From positions 744,001 to 808,000 of the forward strand of contig NZ_PYSY02000002.1 of NCBI RefSeq assembly GCF_003049685.1: 64,000 bases of DNA, in the 5' to 3' direction. A program made the position numbers and the translations under genes. Shown here in pieces: positions 8,548-17,906 of this stretch. Positions within the stretch are counted from its first letter, which is position 1, and every line of letters begins with the position of its first letter. Below the pieces are notes generated by a model. The model made no database searches, was not told where the DNA came from, and worked only from the letters and a program-made list of their open reading frames with translations. This DNA is from Brucella pituitosa. Lineage in GTDB: Bacteria > Pseudomonadota > Alphaproteobacteria > Rhizobiales > Rhizobiaceae.

Positions 8548-8777
8548 ATTCTGATAAGAATCGCGACAATCACACTAGACAAACCAAAAGAGAACACGAC
8601 AATAGACGCCGAGGCTAAAAAATCCGACCCATATTTTACTGCATCAAACCTACAAAAAAAGAAGACCAAAAGCCCGAAGACCGTTAAGATCAATCCATTC
8701 CTACCACGCATCATCAACCCACTGCCTCCAACAACGATAAATGCAACCTTATTATCCGTCGTGCGGCCACATTTCAA
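8532..8777 (-). CDS. Small two-pass membrane protein
   Basis: This 81-residue protein has two hydrophobic segments (about residues 28-43 and 53-75). It heads the glycosyltransferase operon and overlaps the following GT2 gene by 16 bp. Small membrane partners of phage glycosyltransferases (GtrA-type flippases) have a similar place, but this protein is shorter and has fewer membrane passes than GtrA. Function not assigned. Confidence 0.5.
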   Translation of the reverse strand: MKCGRTTDNKVAFIVVGGSGLMMRGRNGLILTVFGLLVFFFCRFDAVKYGSDFLASASIVVFSFGLSSVIVAILIRIWRSA

Positions 8778-10116
8778 TGTCTGAGCTGAGTTTCCCCTTG
8801 GGTCAACTTCACTTCAAGCTCTTCAATCCTGGACAACATAACCTTACACGCCTCCACGAGCACAGCCGCAGCCACACCACCAGTATCAAGCGCCAGCACA
8901 TCGGTGATTGTCGTGCCGTCTGGCAACGTCTTCTCTTTTTTCGCTGACCTGTGAGCATCCAGGAACTGCCTTTTCTGCATCCTGTGCAATTAGGCCAATA
9001 CCGTTTGTACCTGTGTCAATGCGGGTCCAAGTACAACCGTTTAACTTTTTTAGAGCTTCAAGAGGGTCAGGGATATTCTTAATATCAGTTTTTTAATCGT
9101 CCGTCAGAAGAGTTGACCCAAGAACCAGAGCTTGCGTAAGCACTACCATTTCCCCTGAAGTTGAAGAAAACGGAAGGTGTGCCTGATGCATTGGTGATAG
9201 CTGTTGTTAATCCGTGCCAAATGCCGTGTTGTATTTCGAACCAAGATGTTGCGCTGAACACCCCCGAATTACCGTAACGTATGTTACGTGAGTATCCTCC
9301 ACCTGACGGGCCTGCATTGTCAACCTCACCTAGATTAAGAGCGAACACACCCGCAGCAATTGGCTTCGACCAAACGTAGGTACCAGTAAGTCCACTTTCC
9401 CCGGCTTTGTTAAGAGCACCGATAGTGCCGCGCACGGTTGCTGCGTCACCATCATCCAAAATTGACCGAGCAAAAGCTGTCAGGGGTGTCAACGCTGATG
9501 TGTTGGCTGCACTGAGATATGGCATTCGATCAGCCGTACCCGGCAGACCAAGCATTGAAATGGCCCAAGGCGTGATGTCGCCCTGTGCTAAGTCCTTGTT
9601 TGCATCTGTGTAGATGAATTTATTCGCCAGAAGAGCCAAAGCCTTCAGCGCGCCGTTTTCATCTGTCTGGAAGATTTGACGGGCAGCTACTGTCAGCGCT
9701 GCAAACTTCGCCAATGTGCCGTTCGGGTCTGTCACAAGGTCCGCCAGCTCATATTCACCCGCCGCATTGCCGACTGCCACCTTGCCGTCCTCAACGCCAA
9801 GCTCAGCAAGGTTAGACAATACGCCATTGCCGAGCAGCTCTATCAGTGTCGTTGCCTGCGCAGTCACGCGAGCACCGTCTGGTAAATATCGCGCACGATA
9901 AGGCGCATCGTTCAGCGAAGTGCCGGTCCACGGCGCGGCCAGCGTGAGCGATGTATTACTGTTCACGCTGGCAATGACGGCCGTCAGGTTCTGAATTTGA
10001 AGCGTATCGCCTTCACGAAACTTCGCCACGTCGAACAGTGTGCCCGTGCCGGTCACAGCCGTTGAGCCATTGGCGAGCGTGATCGTGCCAGAGGTGTAAT
10101 CTGACAAAACAGCCAT
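8774..10116 (-). pseudogene. Tail fibre with C-terminal S74 intramolecular chaperone, two frameshifts
   Basis: The intact frame (10116-9085) is a beta-rich tail fibre ending in SSDGRLKN, the first motif of the peptidase S74 chaperone. One extra A in an A6 run (plus T6 at 9089-9094) ends it prematurely. Removing it gives DIKNIPDPLEALKKLNG and GIGLIAQDAEKAVP. A second extra base in a GG pair about 120 bases on must be removed to reach DGTTITDVLALDTGGVAA and the terminal helix (MLSRIEELEVKL). Restored length is about 446 residues. S74 domains trimerise fibres and then cleave themselves off. The start at 10116 (MAVLSDY) was chosen over the longer frame. Confidence 0.75.
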
Positions 10117-10138
10117 AGTATTCTCCGATTTCGGATTG

Positions 10139-11689
10139 TTAGAGCGTGGTAGCTCCGAGGATATAATAGCGGACACCGACAGGGTCGGGAAAACCCGTCA
10201 CATTACCGGCGCTGTTGCCAGGCGAAATATGGACAATGCAATGATCGCTATTGACGACCGTCGCCATGGAGTGCCTCAGCACTTCAACGCCACCGCCCGG
10301 TGACAGATACATTGTGTGATTGCCCTGCCGGAACATGTCGCCAAAATCGACGATGACCTTGGGAAACACGAACAAGCCTTGGCTGTCGAAATTAATCCGG
10401 GCCGCGATATTCCCGTAACGCCAGTGGACCTGATTGGCTGCGCTGAAACTTGAGGCGGGGATATACCCTTCTGCCAATACCGTCACAGCTGCGAAACGAG
10501 TGTCCAGAAGGATATCGTTGTACCCCGGTGCAACATCACTGGAACCCGGCCTTTTGATCTGAAGATACTGACCTTCAACTTTTCGGATTACAGCGCTTCC
10601 GCCCGTCGTATGGCCTTGAATGCCGGTTGCGTAGAGCATGAAACGAATAGCAACGGAGTGCGTTCCGGTAACGCTGAAACGAATTCCCCCAGCTTCAACT
10701 CGGTAGTATGCCCATGTCTGCTGCTCATCAAAACCGGTATTCAGATTGACTGGAGGAATGGCAAATCCCCAACCATTCAGACTGCAAATCGTATCGCAGA
10801 CCATTGAAGGAGACAGGTCGAAGTCAATCGATGTAGGCTTTGCGACAAAGTAGGACGTACCGGGCGCGATAGCAGGCGTTTCGCCCATCATCACACACTT
10901 GATCGGAGTCCTGTCACTATCCATGATCAACTGACGCCCTGTCGCTGTATCGATGGAAAACCCCGGCCTTGCCATCTTGATGCGGTTATTGGACGCCTCA
11001 AACGCTATCTGCCCTGCGATAGGCGTTCCGACAGGCTTAGGGATCGGCACGTTATTGCAAGGCAAATCCCAGATCATCGTATTCACGTATTCTTTGTCAC
11101 CGCCGAGGTAGGTGTCAAAACTTGCAGATGCGTCCGATGGCCTTATGCACCATCCCGTATAGCCGAAGTCTGAAGGAATACGTCGATAGCCGAGGCCAGT
11201 CGTGCCCGTTTCCGTGGAGTTGCAAGTCACGCCGTAGTTAGTGACGCTGAAATAATAGGCGCTCGAACTTCCCGGCTTATTGTTCCAAAGAATGCGAGAT
11301 GTTCCATCCGCTGAAATGAACTTTACTTCCGCAAATGGGATGGTGCCTGCGAGGTCAGGCATTCGACCAATCAGCCCATAGATATCATAACGAGTCCCAG
11401 TCTCATTAGATGTCGTGTAGGTGCTTTTCATCACCCATTGGTCGCCAAGAGAACCAGTTTGCAGGCCATACATACCCCCCGGGAGATATCCCCCGGGATA
11501 GTTCGATTTGTTCAAGGGCTGCGGTGTCTGAAAGTTTCCAAACACATACGACAGATTGCTCGCCTCTGAATTGAAGTAGAAGCGATTATGCGCATCGTTC
11601 GGCACGTCTAACGGCCAATCGTTATCATATTTATTGACCTTCATCACCGCGCCGACGCCCGGTTTCCAGCCCACAAACCAACTGACCAT
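10139..11689 (-). CDS. Distal tail/fibre protein
   Basis: This 516-residue protein is rich in Gly, Ser, Thr, Asn and aromatic residues with repeated short beta strands, as in virion surface proteins. Its ATG overlaps the stop of the J-like gene (TAATG). It sits between J and the tail fibre, where host-contact proteins are found. No enzymatic motif or specific family is recognised. Confidence 0.6.
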   Translation of the reverse strand: MVSWFVGWKPGVGAVMKVNKYDNDWPLDVPNDAHNRFYFNSEASNLSYVFGNFQTPQPLNKSNYPGGYLPGGMYGLQTGSLGDQWVMKSTYTTSNETGTRYDIYGLIGRMPDLAGTIPFAEVKFISADGTSRILWNNKPGSSSAYYFSVTNYGVTCNSTETGTTGLGYRRIPSDFGYTGWCIRPSDASASFDTYLGGDKEYVNTMIWDLPCNNVPIPKPVGTPIAGQIAFEASNNRIKMARPGFSIDTATGRQLIMDSDRTPIKCVMMGETPAIAPGTSYFVAKPTSIDFDLSPSMVCDTICSLNGWGFAIPPVNLNTGFDEQQTWAYYRVEAGGIRFSVTGTHSVAIRFMLYATGIQGHTTGGSAVIRKVEGQYLQIKRPGSSDVAPGYNDILLDTRFAAVTVLAEGYIPASSFSAANQVHWRYGNIAARINFDSQGLFVFPKVIVDFGDMFRQGNHTMYLSPGGGVEVLRHSMATVVNSDHCIVHISPGNSAGNVTGFPDPVGVRYYILGATTL

Positions 11690-14325
11690 TAGACGATAAT
11701 CCTCAGATATGCGTTGCCGCCATCGCCACGTGCATCAAACTTGCTATTGTTTGACAGGAGACGATCAAACCTCAACGTTCCGAGGCGAACGCTTTGCATG
11801 TAAATCTCACCATTCTGAGCGACAAACGGATACGTAAAGCTGCCGTCATCGTTCGGGTCAGCTATCGCGAACTGGTTGGAAACGATGACAAACTGGCTGC
11901 CTGTCGGAGTGACATTCACAAACCACCCGGCTTGTTTCCAACTATCGCCAGACCCAATGCGGCCAAACGCCGAAATTTTCACGGACTGACCGCCGCTACC
12001 CTGTGTTGCAGTCATGCGCCAAGCGGCATTCGAGACAGTTCCATCTACCGATGCATTGACCTCAGTCAGCGCATTCGAAATGGCTGTCATGTCGCCTTGA
12101 ACGCCATCAACACGGCTTTGCAGAAGCACAACCGTGCTCGCATCGGCCTTGGTGCCGAGGCTGACATTGATCTGCGTCAGTTGCTGGCCAATGGCACTGT
12201 TCGGGCCTGTGGCAGTCAGGATATCCTCTTGCCACGATGCTTTTGCCGTTCCGTAAGTGCTGGTCAACTGACGGCGAATGGTCTGCAAATCAGCGTAGTT
12301 GGTGTTGTGATTGTCAGCAGTGCTTGTTGCCAGTTCCTGCGCTTGCCTTTTCAGCTCGCGCATATCGTCAGTGATCCAGTTAATCAGACCCGACAAGTCG
12401 TCATCAAGACGGCCGTAATCGACCGGGCTGTCATCGCCTGACACCTCTTGCGTCAGAACCAGCACCGGAGCAGACCAAACCACAGGACGCGTTCCTGCCG
12501 CCACTCTGAAGCGATATCGCACGTTCCATTCTGATTTGCTGGTCAGTCCGTTGACGATCTGAAAGACTGTCACATCACGCGGCACGTAAGCCGTGAATAT
12601 CTGGGACGGATCATTCTCAGGCCAATACTGGATTTCGACACCTTCGACAGTCGTGTCGGTGATTTCATCCCAGAACAGACGAATGCCGGGATATTCCTGC
12701 CCGTCATCGCCAATCACCTTGTTCGGGATGGCGTTGAAGTTAGAAAGCTGCGCCTGATAATCTGGAGGTTGGTTCGGGATCAAAACAGGCGGATTTGTCT
12801 CGTAAGCGGTCGGATCAAAGATGCCGTCGCCTACCTCCTGCCACGAAATTGAAACGTCGCGAACGCTGTCACTGCCCATCGCGCCAAGAGACTTGGAATG
12901 GATCTGCATCTTGATCGTACGGTTGTAGCGATCAGACTGCCATTGCACCCACTGGCCTACCTGAAGCGCCAAGAACTTTGGATGAACCGTAAAACTTCCG
13001 TTGGCCTGATAGCGCGATGCACGGATTGCAATATCTGCCAGCCGGTCGCCAACTCGATGATCGGTAACAGCAGTATAATCCACCTTGGATGCAAGGCGCT
13101 CACGATCCTGCGCCAAAGCAAGCGCATCAATGCGGGTCGTTAGCGAAGTGGTTTCATAGAACAGGTCAGGACTGACGTACGATGCAGCGACCGTATTAAC
13201 GAGCTCGGTTCGCGTGCGCGTGAGTGAAAGCTGGAAAGATTTTTCCCACGCAATGTCGTCATCGGTAATTGTCGCTACAACCGCCTGATTTGCCCCGACG
13301 ATTGGATATTCCCCTGTTACGGCCTCGATCCAAGAGCCTGCGCAACCTTCGCGCAATGGCGTCATGTTGGTTTCGTGGGTAACGCCATCACCAGATGAGG
13401 CAATCAGAGCCGCGCTATAACGCTTGCTGCCATCCGACATGATTTCATCGCAGATATTCATTGCGGTGAACCATTCAGACAACGGCAGGCGGCTTGCGGC
13501 CACACCACGACCGACGATCTTTTCAGTGCCGATGTACAGGCCTCTTTCAAGGTTATACATCATCACGGCATTGTTGTTGCTGAACTCCCAAGTGCTCTGG
13601 TCATTCCAGCGATGTGCGCCGAAGCCGCCGACAGAGGTGTCTTTGCGTGGATCATACAGTGGAGCGCCGCGTACTTCGAACATGAGGTTCGGGACGGATG
13701 TGAGATTGTCCACGTCAGTAATAGTCGTGACGATTGCATAGCACAGGCCGGCGCCGCGATGGGCTGTCGTCCAGCGACCGGCAGGGTTTGCATAGGCGAT
13801 CAGTGCCGGGTCGGCTGTCTGATCAAACGTTCCCTGATAAAAGCGCACGAAGCATTGGCCACCATCCTTCACACCGAGAATGCGCTGGCCATAGATGCGG
13901 CCTTCGTCGCCTTGCTGATCGGGAGACAGCGATTTCCATTCACCATCCATCTGCACGCGAAGAAGCTCAAGGCATCGGAAATCCGACAGCTTGAACACGT
14001 CCTGAACAATGTGATTGCCCTTGTCGAACGCGTTTCGGTAGATGTGATGGCCCATAGTGCCAAAGACGCCAAGCCCGACCTCGCGCACGAGGTTTTCGCC
14101 GTACTTGGTTTCTGTAGCAGAGGCGGAAGACTTCGGCGTTTGCTGGAAGATCGATGTCAGCGCGTACTTGGCAGCAACAAGAAGTCCGCCAAGCACGATG
14201 TTTGCAAGTACGGTGCCGCCAAATAGCCATGATCCAAGGCCGACAATGCCTGTCACAAGTGAAACAGGGTCCGCCGCCGCAGGCGTTGCCAGCAGCGCGA
14301 ATAAAATCGCCAGAATGTAAAACAT
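11689..14325 (-). CDS. Host-specificity protein J-like central tail tip protein
   Basis: This 878-residue protein begins with a hydrophobic stretch (signal-like, then GTVLANIVLGGLLVAAKYAL) as in many J-like tail proteins. The middle carries the tail-hub fold and a fibronectin-like region (about 530-640). The end has a helical region with VLLQSRVDGVQGDMTAISNAL followed by a beta-rich tip. J forms the tail-tip spike and contacts the receptor. Its position, directly after a Cys-protease-like tail protein and before fibre genes, is canonical. This is the kind of gene the inner element lacks. Confidence 0.85.
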   Translation of the reverse strand: MFYILAILFALLATPAAADPVSLVTGIVGLGSWLFGGTVLANIVLGGLLVAAKYALTSIFQQTPKSSASATETKYGENLVREVGLGVFGTMGHHIYRNAFDKGNHIVQDVFKLSDFRCLELLRVQMDGEWKSLSPDQQGDEGRIYGQRILGVKDGGQCFVRFYQGTFDQTADPALIAYANPAGRWTTAHRGAGLCYAIVTTITDVDNLTSVPNLMFEVRGAPLYDPRKDTSVGGFGAHRWNDQSTWEFSNNNAVMMYNLERGLYIGTEKIVGRGVAASRLPLSEWFTAMNICDEIMSDGSKRYSAALIASSGDGVTHETNMTPLREGCAGSWIEAVTGEYPIVGANQAVVATITDDDIAWEKSFQLSLTRTRTELVNTVAASYVSPDLFYETTSLTTRIDALALAQDRERLASKVDYTAVTDHRVGDRLADIAIRASRYQANGSFTVHPKFLALQVGQWVQWQSDRYNRTIKMQIHSKSLGAMGSDSVRDVSISWQEVGDGIFDPTAYETNPPVLIPNQPPDYQAQLSNFNAIPNKVIGDDGQEYPGIRLFWDEITDTTVEGVEIQYWPENDPSQIFTAYVPRDVTVFQIVNGLTSKSEWNVRYRFRVAAGTRPVVWSAPVLVLTQEVSGDDSPVDYGRLDDDLSGLINWITDDMRELKRQAQELATSTADNHNTNYADLQTIRRQLTSTYGTAKASWQEDILTATGPNSAIGQQLTQINVSLGTKADASTVVLLQSRVDGVQGDMTAISNALTEVNASVDGTVSNAAWRMTATQGSGGQSVKISAFGRIGSGDSWKQAGWFVNVTPTGSQFVIVSNQFAIADPNDDGSFTYPFVAQNGEIYMQSVRLGTLRFDRLLSNNSKFDARGDGGNAYLRIIV

Positions 14326-14717
14326 CAGGAAACCTTGAAGGCCCTCTCGGCCATTGTGCGCGGCAGGAAGCGCAAACCGTCCTCGCCTTTCAAAGCGAAC
14401 CCGTATTCACAGAAGTAGCCGACAGTTTTCTCGAAGATACCAACATCACCGCGCTGCGCCATGGAGACAGGGATTTCTTCAAATCGGTCGGCTAGCACTG
14501 CACCAAGGCTGTCGAAGTTACGCTGTTTGATCATGCGATATGCGCCAGCACGGCGCTTGTACTTGCCACGCACTTCTATCGCTGGATCAAGGCCTGTCAT
14601 GGCCTCAATAGCGTCACAGGTGGTAAGAAGGCAGTCAGACGTTCCCCAAACCAAAGGCGTGACTAAGTGCGCCTCCGTGACAGCCACGAGGCGTTTTTCC
14701 CATTCCGGATGTCGCAT
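14325..14717 (-). CDS. DUF6950/NlpC-P60-like tail assembly protein
   Basis: This 130-residue protein carries the motif WGTSDCLLTTCDAIEAMTG near residue 25, where the Cys of SDC would be the catalytic residue of an NlpC/P60-like peptidase. The matching His/Asp region is less clear. Such proteins sit between baseplate-hub genes and J in GTA-like and lambda-like tails and may open peptidoglycan during DNA entry. It overlaps the J-like gene by one base. Confidence 0.7.
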   Translation of the reverse strand: MRHPEWEKRLVAVTEAHLVTPLVWGTSDCLLTTCDAIEAMTGLDPAIEVRGKYKRRAGAYRMIKQRNFDSLGAVLADRFEEIPVSMAQRGDVGIFEKTVGYFCEYGFALKGEDGLRFLPRTMAERAFKVS

Positions 14718-14756
14718 GGAGATCCCTTCGCGGTGGTCATATTGTGCAGGGAGGAC

Positions 14757-15326
14757 TTATTGGTACGGCGTGATGTAGAAGTTCTCGCGCTTCACAGTGG
14801 ATGCGTATTCGAAAATCTTGTCACCCGGCGAGATAAGCTGCTGATCTTCATGTGAAGCAGTGCGGTATCCGTCGCGGTGGTTTTCAAGCGCAGACGTTTC
14901 GACGTTGGCTTTCAGAACCATTTCGCCGCCATCTATGACGTGATCAACCGTATCGATATAACCGCGATACATCGGCTCAACGTGCAGCAGCTCTCGCGTA
15001 TCCGGATCGAAATAAGCATCGGATAGGATGACCGTGCGGCCCTTATAATCCACGCTTTCGATCTGAGCGAGCTTGTCAGGCGTCACGCCATAATCCGCCG
15101 CTGTCGGCATGGTGATCGTGATCGGCAGAGCTTCAGCACCCATCTGATACGGCGGCTCTTCAATCGCAATAAGCTGGTTTGGAATGTAGGTGTTGCCGTT
15201 CCAAGTGAATTCAGAAGAGCCGTTCCACATATACCAAAAGCCAGTGCCAAACTGAAATTCGCCGAGAGAGCGCACAACAATGCGCCCCTCTTCCAGCAAT
15301 TGCTGTAGACGAGTTGGGAAAGCCAT
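14757..15326 (-). CDS. Distal tail/baseplate hub protein
   Basis: This 189-residue protein is beta-rich with the segments VDYKGRTVILSDAYFD and MVLKANVETSALENHRDGYRTASHED. The order (after the distal tail protein, before the NlpC-like protein) and the DYKGR...G pattern resemble DUF2163/hub proteins of GTA-like tails. Assignment is by weak similarity plus position. Confidence 0.6.
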   Translation of the reverse strand: MAFPTRLQQLLEEGRIVVRSLGEFQFGTGFWYMWNGSSEFTWNGNTYIPNQLIAIEEPPYQMGAEALPITITMPTAADYGVTPDKLAQIESVDYKGRTVILSDAYFDPDTRELLHVEPMYRGYIDTVDHVIDGGEMVLKANVETSALENHRDGYRTASHEDQQLISPGDKIFEYASTVKRENFYITPYQ

Positions 15327-15411
15327 GAAGCCTCCGAATTGTAGGAAAGTGTAATCGACTTATAGTTGCGACTCGGCTTTGATGCACGTGTCAACAATAG
15401 GGAGGCTTGAA

Positions 15412-15618
15412 ATGAATGAGTTCAAAGACCCACAGATTACATATAACGATCAACCAAACGGTAGGTTTGTGACGATCAATCTCAATCACATGGGGCTACC
15501 GAACGCACGGGTCACATTCATAGACACTGAAAGGCCTGATGAGACAAACGCCCAAGAACGAACACGCGTCTTAGGACTGGCGAAGCAATTGTTTAGACGG
15601 GCTGCTGAAAGCCTCTAG
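15412..15618 (+). CDS. Small hypothetical cargo protein
   Basis: This 68-residue protein is preceded by GGGAGG and an ATG at 15412. It reads against the tail operon and overlaps the end of a convergent minus-strand small gene by 48 bp. The sequence is hydrophilic with short beta-like segments (NGRFVTINLNHMGL). No family is recognised. Confidence 0.5.
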   Translation: MNEFKDPQITYNDQPNGRFVTINLNHMGLPNARVTFIDTERPDETNAQERTRVLGLAKQLFRRAAESL

Positions 15619-15753
15619 CGTATCAACCCTTGCGGTTAACGCCATGAGCGTTGCGTCTTGTTCGTCAATACGGGCTAAAGACAGTGTAAGAGCATTGCTC
15701 AAGTCGTCATATGAGAGAGGCAGGACTTTGCCTGCCTTTTCTTCATTGTCCAT
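15571..15753 (-). CDS. Small coiled-coil protein in the tail operon
   Basis: This 60-residue protein has AAGGAGG before the ATG at 15753. The middle (SLARIDEQDATLMALTARVDTLEAF) shows a heptad pattern. It fits between two distal tail genes on the same strand and may be an assembly factor. No family recognised. The 3' end overlaps a convergent gene. Confidence 0.5.
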   Translation of the reverse strand: MDNEEKAGKVLPLSYDDLSNALTLSLARIDEQDATLMALTARVDTLEAFSSPSKQLLRQS

Positions 15754-15764
15754 AATTCCCTCCT

Positions 15765-16382
15765 TCACCTCGGCACCTCGATCAGCTGGAAAGTCGCTGT
15801 GGGTCGCGGACCTTTCGACATTTGAAAGCTATCCTTCACAAGCCGCGTATTCATTTCTGGCTGCTTGAAACGAGCCGTTGCGCCGGTTGCGATATAAGAC
15901 GCAATCGGCTGATCCACCTTAACTGTGATCGTCGTGCTTACGGCTGTTGCACCGCCGCCGTAAGCGATCTGCAAGAACTGCCGATATTCGCCGCTCTTCA
16001 GCGAGAACATGTCACCGTCCATTAACTGCAGTCCAGGAACGACGCCGGTTAGCTGAACGGTATAACCGTCGGTCACTGTTCCGCGCGAGGCTGTACCGGT
16101 GATGTGCGAATTATTCGGGTCGCCCCAATAAGCGCGAGGGATGCAAATATGCTTCGGACGATAAACAATCGTCTCCATCCCGCCCTTCGCTGAAGCAATA
16201 AACGCCTGAAGCTGAACAGCCTCGCTGGCCTTCATCGGCTGCGTTTCCATATCAACGGTTCGATATGGATCAACAAATTCAACCGTCGATATAACCCGAC
16301 CGCCGAATTTCGTCTGGCTGGTCGGGTTATTAAGCATCGGATAGGACGGTACAAAGCGGACAGTTGAGAGAAGATCGATCAT
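15765..16382 (-). CDS. Distal tail protein (DUF2460-like position)
   Basis: This 205-residue beta-rich protein is immediately downstream, in gene order, of the tape-measure region and before the hub genes. Segments such as VEFVDPYRTVDMETQPMK and TIVYRPKHICIPRAYWGD do not let me fix a family. The place in the operon is that of the distal tail protein that joins tube to tip. Confidence 0.55.
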   Translation of the reverse strand: MIDLLSTVRFVPSYPMLNNPTSQTKFGGRVISTVEFVDPYRTVDMETQPMKASEAVQLQAFIASAKGGMETIVYRPKHICIPRAYWGDPNNSHITGTASRGTVTDGYTVQLTGVVPGLQLMDGDMFSLKSGEYRQFLQIAYGGGATAVSTTITVKVDQPIASYIATGATARFKQPEMNTRLVKDSFQMSKGPRPTATFQLIEVPR

Positions 16383-16608
16383 GGGTTGTCCTTAAAGGGG
16401 AGGAAATATTATTTGGCCCGTCAATTAGCGTAGACTTCTGCCGTGGTAGGCAACGGACATAACAGTGACGTCTGCCTTTAAGTGACCTCAATTGTTAGCT
16501 TGCTATTTTATCCATAAAAGTGGACTCTTGATTGTCAGCATTAGATTTTTACTTGGGCTCGCTGGCGGGACTAAAATGTCCGTAACCGTAATCTGAAAGG
16601 AGGACTTC

Positions 16609-16833
16609 ATGTCTTCCAATATCCATCTCGTCGATTTCCACATCAGCAACCGCATCCTTAATCAAATGATGGCTAAGGCGGGTTATGTAACGTTAAGAAT
16701 GAAGCCACTATCTGGTCCACTCTTTCACCAGTCGAAATTAGTTTTGCAGAATTTTATGACGGGTGTCATGCGTGACCATCGCATTGATATCGCTCCGTTG
16801 CCTGAAGCTACCTCATCATATGGTACGGCTTAA
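16609..16833 (+). CDS. Small hypothetical protein, first gene of the csp-rpsU cargo island
   Basis: This 74-residue protein has a very strong ribosome binding site (AAAGGAGGACTTC) before ATG. It is basic in the middle (GYVTLRMKPLSG) with no membrane segment or known motif. It is followed by an intrinsic terminator at 16852-16884 and so forms its own transcription unit. Confidence 0.5.
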   Translation: MSSNIHLVDFHISNRILNQMMAKAGYVTLRMKPLSGPLFHQSKLVLQNFMTGVMRDHRIDIAPLPEATSSYGTA

Positions 16834-16851
16834 TTAACGAAGCTTTTTTGG

Positions 16852-16884
16852 GGTGAGCTCACCATTCGTGAGAGCTCGCCTTTT
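16852..16884 (+). terminator. Intrinsic terminator
   Basis: GGTGAGCTC (16852-16860) pairs with GAGCTCGCC (16872-16880), one wobble, then TTTTAT. Confidence 0.75.
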
Positions 16885-16968
16885 ATAAGTTTTAGAAAAA
16901 TATTAGTGCTGATATACGTGAGATTAAAATAAAAATATCTACCAAACGATGATTTACTTAAATATAAT

Positions 16969-16997
16969 TTGACAATTCCGAGATCATGCATTAAGTA
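16969..16997 (+). promoter_or_regulatory. Candidate promoter and long leader of the cold-shock gene
   Basis: TTGACA, 17 bases, then TAAGTA, placing transcription start near 17004. The leader to the ATG at 17141 would be about 135 nt. The gap 16834-17140 holds no gene apart from the terminator and this leader. Long structured leaders are typical of cold-inducible csp genes. Confidence 0.5.
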
Positions 16998-17140
16998 TTA
17001 ATCATCGATATTTTCTTGATGAGTTTTGCTTTATTGCGCGTTTAGCACCGCGCCCTGAACGAACCCCTTTTTAATAATCGTTATCACTTTGCGTCACGCA
17101 ACTGCGTGCTGCTATCTATACCTCTATGAAAGGGTTTATT

Positions 17141-17350
17141 ATGACCACTGGCACAGTTAAATGGTTCAACTCCACAAAAGGCTTCGGCTTCATTCAGCCT
17201 GACAACGGTGGCGCAGATGCCTTCGTTCATATCTCTGCCGTCGAGCGCGCCGGAATGCGCGAAATCGTCGAAGGTCAGAAGATTGGATACGATATGGAGC
17301 GGGACATGAAGTCCGGCAAGATGTCTGCCTGCAACCTCGTCGCAGCCTAA
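17141..17350 (+). CDS. Cold-shock domain protein (CspA family)
   Basis: This 69-residue single cold-shock domain protein has both RNA-binding motifs: RNP1 KGFGFIQ and RNP2 DAFVHIS. It binds single-stranded nucleic acid as an RNA chaperone. The ATG at 17141 (MTTGTVKWFN) is used rather than an in-frame ATG 15 bases upstream. It lies on the plus strand inside the tail module, followed by a terminator at 17414-17442. It looks like host-derived cargo rather than a phage morphogenesis gene. Confidence 0.95.
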   Translation: MTTGTVKWFNSTKGFGFIQPDNGGADAFVHISAVERAGMREIVEGQKIGYDMERDMKSGKMSACNLVAA

Positions 17351-17413
17351 ATAAGTTTTCTCCTTTCCTTTGACCACGGATGTACTGGCACTGTTGAAAG
17401 AAGTTACTTTTAA

Positions 17414-17442
17414 AAGGTCGAGTGCACGCTCGGCCTTTTTTA
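17414..17442 (+). terminator. Intrinsic terminator of csp
   Basis: AAGGTCGAG / CTCGGCCTT (17414-17422 with 17429-17437), then TTTTATTTT. Confidence 0.85.
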
Positions 17443-17485
17443 TTTTCGTTCTTATTGCATTAATGAATTTAACAGAGAGGCTCTT

Positions 17486-17674
17486 ATGGAAAACCAACTA
17501 GACCATTCAAAAAACCTTAAAAAACAATCTAGGAAGACTGATGTTTCGCCTTTGGAGCAGTCCCGTTTGGTGAACAACCTCTCGACGCGCCTGACTTCAT
17601 CGCGTGACTGGTCAAAACTTTCAAACGTCCTGAGACGAACTGCTGGCGGTTGTTCAAAAAGCCGAGCCCGTTAG
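17486..17674 (+). CDS. Small basic hypothetical protein
   Basis: This 62-residue, Ser/Arg/Lys-rich protein is preceded by GAGAGG. Its 3' end runs into the terminator stem at 17658-17690, which weakens the case for coding. It sits between csp and another small gene in the island. No family recognised. The transcript could instead be a small RNA. Confidence 0.4.
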   Translation: MENQLDHSKNLKKQSRKTDVSPLEQSRLVNNLSTRLTSSRDWSKLSNVLRRTAGGCSKSRAR

Positions 17675-17690
17675 TCATCGGCTTTATTTT
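17658..17690 (+). terminator. Intrinsic terminator
   Basis: AAAGCCGA / TCGGCTTT (17658-17665 with 17678-17685), perfect 8-bp stem, then ATTTT. Confidence 0.8.
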
Positions 17691-17709
17691 ATACTGAGAG
17701 GACTCCGCC

Positions 17710-17886
17710 ATGATAACTGAATACACAAAAGATACGCTCTTCAAGCCAATTGATACGCGCACGGAGTCGCAAAAGTCGCGAACCGCTCTGGCCGCTAAGA
17801 CTATTCTCCACGAAGAGAGATCCGCGACCACTGCGAAAACGGACCGTTTGAGGGCAGCCAGAATAGCTCGCGATCATTCTTTGTAA
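17710..17886 (+). CDS. Small conserved-type hydrophilic protein (58 aa)
   Basis: GAGAGGACTCCGCC precedes the ATG. The product contains [19 protein letters not shown] and ends with [13 protein letters not shown], a pattern I associate with small uncharacterised proteins of Hyphomicrobiales. It lies 20 bases before the bS21 gene and probably shares its transcript. Confidence 0.6.
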   Translation: MITEYTKDTLFKPIDTRTESQKSRTALAAKTILHEERSATTAKTDRLRAARIARDHSL

Positions 17887-17906
17887 CCTATAAGTTAGGA
17901 GAGACT

